This document shows positions 6,418-8,668 of a stretch of DNA of 8,668 nt, one piece after another. The translations under genes were made by a program, and so were the position numbers. The stretch is taken from positions 1 through 8,668 of the forward strand of contig CALHID010000316.1 of assembly GCA_938030835.1 (NCBI GenBank). Direction: 5' to 3'. The stretch's first letter is position 1; the number at the start of each line of letters is the position of its first letter. The DNA is from an uncultured Actinomyces sp. GTDB taxonomy: Bacteria > Actinomycetota > Actinomycetes > Actinomycetales > Actinomycetaceae. The notes beneath the pieces were generated by a model. The model was not told the origin of the DNA. It worked only from the letters and a program-made list of their open reading frames with translations, and did no database searches.

Positions 6418-6442
6418 AAATGCCCGCCGGGCGATTTAGGCT
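6418..6442 (+). promoter_or_regulatory. ispF leaderless promoter box (TAGGCT) with adjoining inverted repeat
   Basis: TAGGCT (6437-6442) fits TANNNT and ends six bases before the ispF ATG; no Shine-Dalgarno is present. Immediately before and partly overlapping it, AAATGCCC (6418-6425) pairs with GGGC-g-ATTT (6429-6437), an inverted repeat with one unpaired base and a 3-base centre. The repeat covers the spacer of the promoter and might bind a repressor. Confidence 0.4.
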
Positions 6443-6448
6443 ACTGGC

Positions 6449-6961
6449 ATGAGTGAAATGTCTTCGCTTGCTTTCCCCTACCGGGTTGGGCAAGCAATTG
6501 ATGTCCATGCATTTGCAGATCCGCAGTCAGATTACGGAGAGAAAACGCTATGGCTTGCATGCCTTGAATGGCCGGGAGAAATCCCTCTTGAGGGACATTC
6601 GGATGGTGACGCTGCTGCACATGCCACCTGCGACGCACTCTTGGCCGCCGCAGGACTGGGAGATCTGGGAACAAACTTTGGAACCGATCGCCCTGAATGG
6701 GCAGGCACCTCAGGGAAGGCATTTCTTGAAGAAGTCCGCCGAATGCTCGCAGTTGCCGGCTGGTCCATTGGGAACGTCACGGTTCAAGTCATTGCAAAGC
6801 GTCCGCGCATGATGAAACGCCTCGAAGAAGCCTCGCAGACGATGAGCCAGATTCTTGGAGCCCCCGTCTCTGTTTCAGCAACAACAACCGACGGTCTCGG
6901 CTTCACTGGTAGGGGTGAAGGTATCGCTGCAAGCGCTACAGCACTGATTTACCGAAAGTAA
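6449..6961 (+). CDS. ispF: 2-C-methyl-D-erythritol 2,4-cyclodiphosphate synthase, 170 aa
   Basis: The enzyme cyclises CDP-methylerythritol 2-phosphate to MEcPP with release of CMP, the fifth step of the MEP isoprenoid pathway, as a trimer. The metal-binding residues are Asp18 and His20 in AIDVHAF and His58 in GHSDGDAAAHA, and His50-Ser51 match the substrate loop. LGDLGTNF (70-77) and the C-terminal signature ATTTDGLGFTGRGEGIA (144-160) are complete. It has about ten more N-terminal residues (MSEMSSLAFP) than E. coli IspF. An internal ATG at residue 4 is possible, but the first ATG is supported by TAGGCT six bases upstream, as for a leaderless mRNA. It is on the opposite strand from the partial ispD at the window end. 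The stop codon lies in one copy of a 13-bp direct repeat. Confidence 0.96.
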   Translation: MSEMSSLAFPYRVGQAIDVHAFADPQSDYGEKTLWLACLEWPGEIPLEGHSDGDAAAHATCDALLAAAGLGDLGTNFGTDRPEWAGTSGKAFLEEVRRMLAVAGWSIGNVTVQVIAKRPRMMKRLEEASQTMSQILGAPVSVSATTTDGLGFTGRGEGIAASATALIYRK

Positions 6962-6992
6962 CAGCGCACGCACTTCACGAAGTAACAGCGCA
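6956..6992 (+). repeat. 13-bp direct repeat spanning the ispF stop codon
   Basis: AAGTAACAGCGCA occurs exactly at 6956-6968 and 6980-6992, 24 bases apart. The first copy contains the ispF stop TAA, and the second places another TAA in the same frame eight codons later. The rest of the 6962-7069 gap shows a short GCCTG-TG-CAGGC palindrome (7027-7038) but no convincing terminator for ispF or the converging transporter. Confidence 0.75.
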
Positions 6993-7069
6993 ACTCGCCT
7001 GGCTTTATGTACAAAACTAAGACGGAGCCTGTGCAGGCCTAGTGCGTGCTCTAGCCCTACTTCCTCGAG

Positions 7070-8452
7070 CTACTTCAGAGAATCCAGCTTTGCCTTTGCC
7101 GGGTGAACGAAGAGTGTCATCACCAATCCCAAGGCAAGGATCAAAATGATGCCGAGGATTCCCCAGTAGGTGTAGTCCGCGCCGGCAGGCGTCCAATTGC
7201 GACCAAACGCCAAGAAGATGCCGTACATCGCTGGCGCAAGGAAGGACACCGCACGACCGGTCGTCGCATACAGCCCGAAGACCTCGCCTTCACGTCCCTC
7301 GGGGATCATGCGCCCAAGGAAAGATCGCGACGCGGACTGAGTCGGGCCGACGAAAACGCAGAGTGCCAAACCAAAAGTCCAGAAAATAATCTTTCCGCCA
7401 TTGTGCAAGAAGAAGACGCTCATGCCTGCAATCACCATACAGCTCAGCGAGATCACAATAAGACGCTTCGGTCCGATGATGTCATCCAAGGCGCCCATGG
7501 CGATAGTGGCGATTCCTGCGACAACATTGGCGGCAATCGCAAAGATAATCACTTCGCCCGAGGAGAAGCCAAAGGCCGTTCCCGCAAGGATCGCACCGAA
7601 GGTAAACACACCTGCAAGACCATCCCTAAACACTGCGGAGGCAGCAAGGAAGAACAGCGTGTGCGGCGATTCCTTCGCCAGGGACTTCACCGTGCTCCAG
7701 AGCTTTCGGTAAGAATCCCACAGAGTTTCGTGCTCACCGTGGTGCTCGTCAATATGCCGCGGCTTCACGGGGTGAAGCATCAAAGGCAGTGCAGACAGCA
7801 GCATCCACGCTGCAGCAATCACCATCGAGACGCGAATATGCAATCCATTCGCGTGGGTAATGCCAAACCATCCGACCTCGGGGCTGATCAGTCCAACGTA
7901 CAGAATCAGCAGCAAAACAATGCCGCCGACGTAACCCGATCCCCATCCCAGACCGGAAATACGGCCCATGTTTTCTTTGGTCGAGAGGTGGTTGAGCATC
8001 GCGTTGTAATTGACCGATGCGAATTCAAAGAAAATATTGCCAATGCCCAAAAGCGCAATGCCAAGGAATAGGCCTCCGCGCGGCCCCAAAGGTCCTTCCG
8101 GAGCGACAAAGAACATCAGCGCCAGACAAATAACGACCAAGATCGTGAACACTGTCAGGGCAAGACCGCCTTTTCCACGGCGATCTGCGCGTTGACCGGT
8201 AATCGGTGCAAGAAGCGCAATGATGATGCCTGCGGCAAAAAGACCCCACGAAAGGTAATCACTAGCGGTTCCCTTATCGGTGAAAGTCCCATCGCTGGTC
8301 AGGTAGACCGAGAAGACGAAAGTCGTTGCAACAGCATTGAACGCTGCCGAACCCCAGTCCCACAAAGCCCATTCAATGACCGGCTTCGTCAGAATCGATG
8401 TTTTCTTCTTCTCCGAAGGTGCCATCGATTGGGGGGTCGTCGATTCACTCAT
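7070..8452 (-). CDS. MFS transporter, UMF1 / Atg22-like family, 460 aa
   Basis: This is a polytopic membrane transporter with about 12 predicted helices; its substrate is unknown. The opening EWALWDWGSAAFNAVATTFVF (27-47) matches the W-D-W/N-S-AF signature of the UMF1 (Atg22-like) branch of the major facilitator superfamily. The two half-motifs GQRADRRGKGG (86-96, between helices 2 and 3) and GALDDIIGPKR (320-330) are MFS motif A and its repeat. NYNAMLNHL (148-156) and PTQSASRSFLGRMIPEGREGEVFGLY (370-395) are also typical of the branch. A central cytosolic loop is His-rich (HIDEHHGEHE, 233-242). A GTG at 8458 is in frame, but ATG at 8452 has AAGGAG five bases upstream and is the better start. 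It follows ispD by 89 bases on the same strand and converges with ispF. Some family members are linked to amino-acid or drug efflux, but none is supported here. Confidence 0.9.
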   Translation of the reverse strand: MSESTTPQSMAPSEKKKTSILTKPVIEWALWDWGSAAFNAVATTFVFSVYLTSDGTFTDKGTASDYLSWGLFAAGIIIALLAPITGQRADRRGKGGLALTVFTILVVICLALMFFVAPEGPLGPRGGLFLGIALLGIGNIFFEFASVNYNAMLNHLSTKENMGRISGLGWGSGYVGGIVLLLILYVGLISPEVGWFGITHANGLHIRVSMVIAAAWMLLSALPLMLHPVKPRHIDEHHGEHETLWDSYRKLWSTVKSLAKESPHTLFFLAASAVFRDGLAGVFTFGAILAGTAFGFSSGEVIIFAIAANVVAGIATIAMGALDDIIGPKRLIVISLSCMVIAGMSVFFLHNGGKIIFWTFGLALCVFVGPTQSASRSFLGRMIPEGREGEVFGLYATTGRAVSFLAPAMYGIFLAFGRNWTPAGADYTYWGILGIILILALGLVMTLFVHPAKAKLDSLK

Positions 8453-8465
8453 GTTCACTCCTTAT

Positions 8466-8502
8466 ATGCCTACCACCGTAGGCCTACCAGTGAAACTATC
8501 AC
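8466..8502 (-). promoter_or_regulatory. Transporter promoter region with palindrome and paired octamers
   Basis: On the minus strand TAGTTT (8494-8499) fits TANNNT and predicts a start near 8487 with a leader of about 35 bases. It lies inside the near-palindrome GTGATAGTTTCAC (8490-8502). Immediately downstream the octamer TGGTAGGC occurs twice (8482-8489 and 8468-8475), 14 bases apart, and GTAGGCCTAC (8478-8487) is a perfect 10-bp palindrome. An A/T-rich tract (8515-8527) lies upstream. The density of symmetrical sites suggests regulated expression. Confidence 0.4.
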
Positions 8503-8541
8503 GGAGAAGCAGCGAAAAAGAAAAAATACAAGTAAGGGTCG

Positions 8542-8668
8542 TCACGCCCGAGCGTCTTGCGCAAGGATTGCGCGCGCAAAAACCAGATCAATTGGTGTCG
8601 TAATCTTCAACGCGCGACCTTCACCGGCAACAATGCGAACGGGAATTCCCGCCTGCTGAGCAAGGACG
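8542..8668 (-). CDS. ispD: 2-C-methyl-D-erythritol 4-phosphate cytidylyltransferase, C-terminal 41 residues (runs off the window)
   Basis: The enzyme makes CDP-methylerythritol from MEP and CTP, the third step of the MEP pathway. Only the end is present: from the window edge the minus strand reads VLAQQAGIPVRIVAGEGR, then ALKITTPIDLVFARAILA, and stops at TGA (8542-8544). The pattern V-x-G-x-x-x-A-x-K-I-T-T-P-x-D-L is the conserved C-terminal signature of IspD. The start and catalytic N-terminal half lie beyond position 8668. Its presence beside ispF, cysS and rlmB supports the identification. A T-rich stretch follows on the minus strand (8515-8527), but the hairpins before it are short, so a terminator is only possible. 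Confidence 0.9.
   Translation of the reverse strand, partial: VLAQQAGIPVRIVAGEGRALKITTPIDLVFARAILAQDARA

Noticed and set aside
7027..7038. GCCTG-TG-CAGGC palindrome as terminator for ispF and the transporter
   Set aside because: The loop of two bases is too small for a normal hairpin and no T tract follows on either strand.
7103..8071. A 322-codon plus-strand open frame opposite the MFS transporter
   Set aside because: The translation is rich in Arg, Asn, His and Gln, as expected from the complement of hydrophobic membrane codons, and the minus-strand transporter explains the region.

Overview
This window looks like chromosomal DNA of an actinobacterium of moderate GC content, probably near the Actinomycetaceae; the genus cannot be fixed from the sequence alone. 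Three things point this way: the CysS active-site context CGATVQGSPHVGH, the long basic N-terminal tail of the RlmB protein, and the grouping of ispD, ispF, cysS and rlmB. I see no phage, transposon, CRISPR array, rRNA or tRNA. Most of the DNA is conserved metabolic and translation genes, and the unusual material is mainly in gene order and in the short intergenic gaps.

Layout. Positions 1-835 (minus) hold the N-terminal two thirds of adenylosuccinate synthetase (purA). Positions 996-1493 (minus) encode a small DUF456 membrane protein. A divergent 76-bp gap leads to an unrecognised 201-aa soluble protein (1570-2175, plus), which ends at a strong hairpin facing the converging rlmB. The minus-strand run thrC (4876-6330), cysS (3342-4805), a possible 17-codon ORF (3261-3314) and rlmB (2231-3217) covers threonine synthesis, cysteinyl-tRNA charging and 23S rRNA methylation. 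A divergent gap separates thrC from ispF (6449-6961, plus). A UMF1/Atg22-type MFS transporter (7070-8452, minus) converges on ispF. The window closes with the C-terminal end of ispD (8542-8668, minus).

How the genes relate. IspD and IspF are steps 3 and 5 of the MEP isoprenoid pathway. In mycobacteria the order carD-ispD-ispF-cysS-rlmB is colinear on one strand. Here the same genes are present, but ispF is inverted, thrC sits between ispF and cysS, and a transporter lies between ispD and ispF. The window therefore shows a rearranged version of a conserved actinobacterial block.

The most interesting non-coding signal is at the starts. Four genes (DUF456, cysS, thrC, ispF) have a TANNNT hexamer ending exactly 6 bases before the start codon and no well-spaced Shine-Dalgarno, as expected for leaderless transcripts. 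Four other genes have clear, well-spaced Shine-Dalgarno sequences. I do not see strong evidence for a wholly new biological system; the best candidates for new biology are the 17-codon ORF with a near-perfect ribosome binding site, the unknown 201-aa protein and several palindromes placed on or next to predicted promoters.
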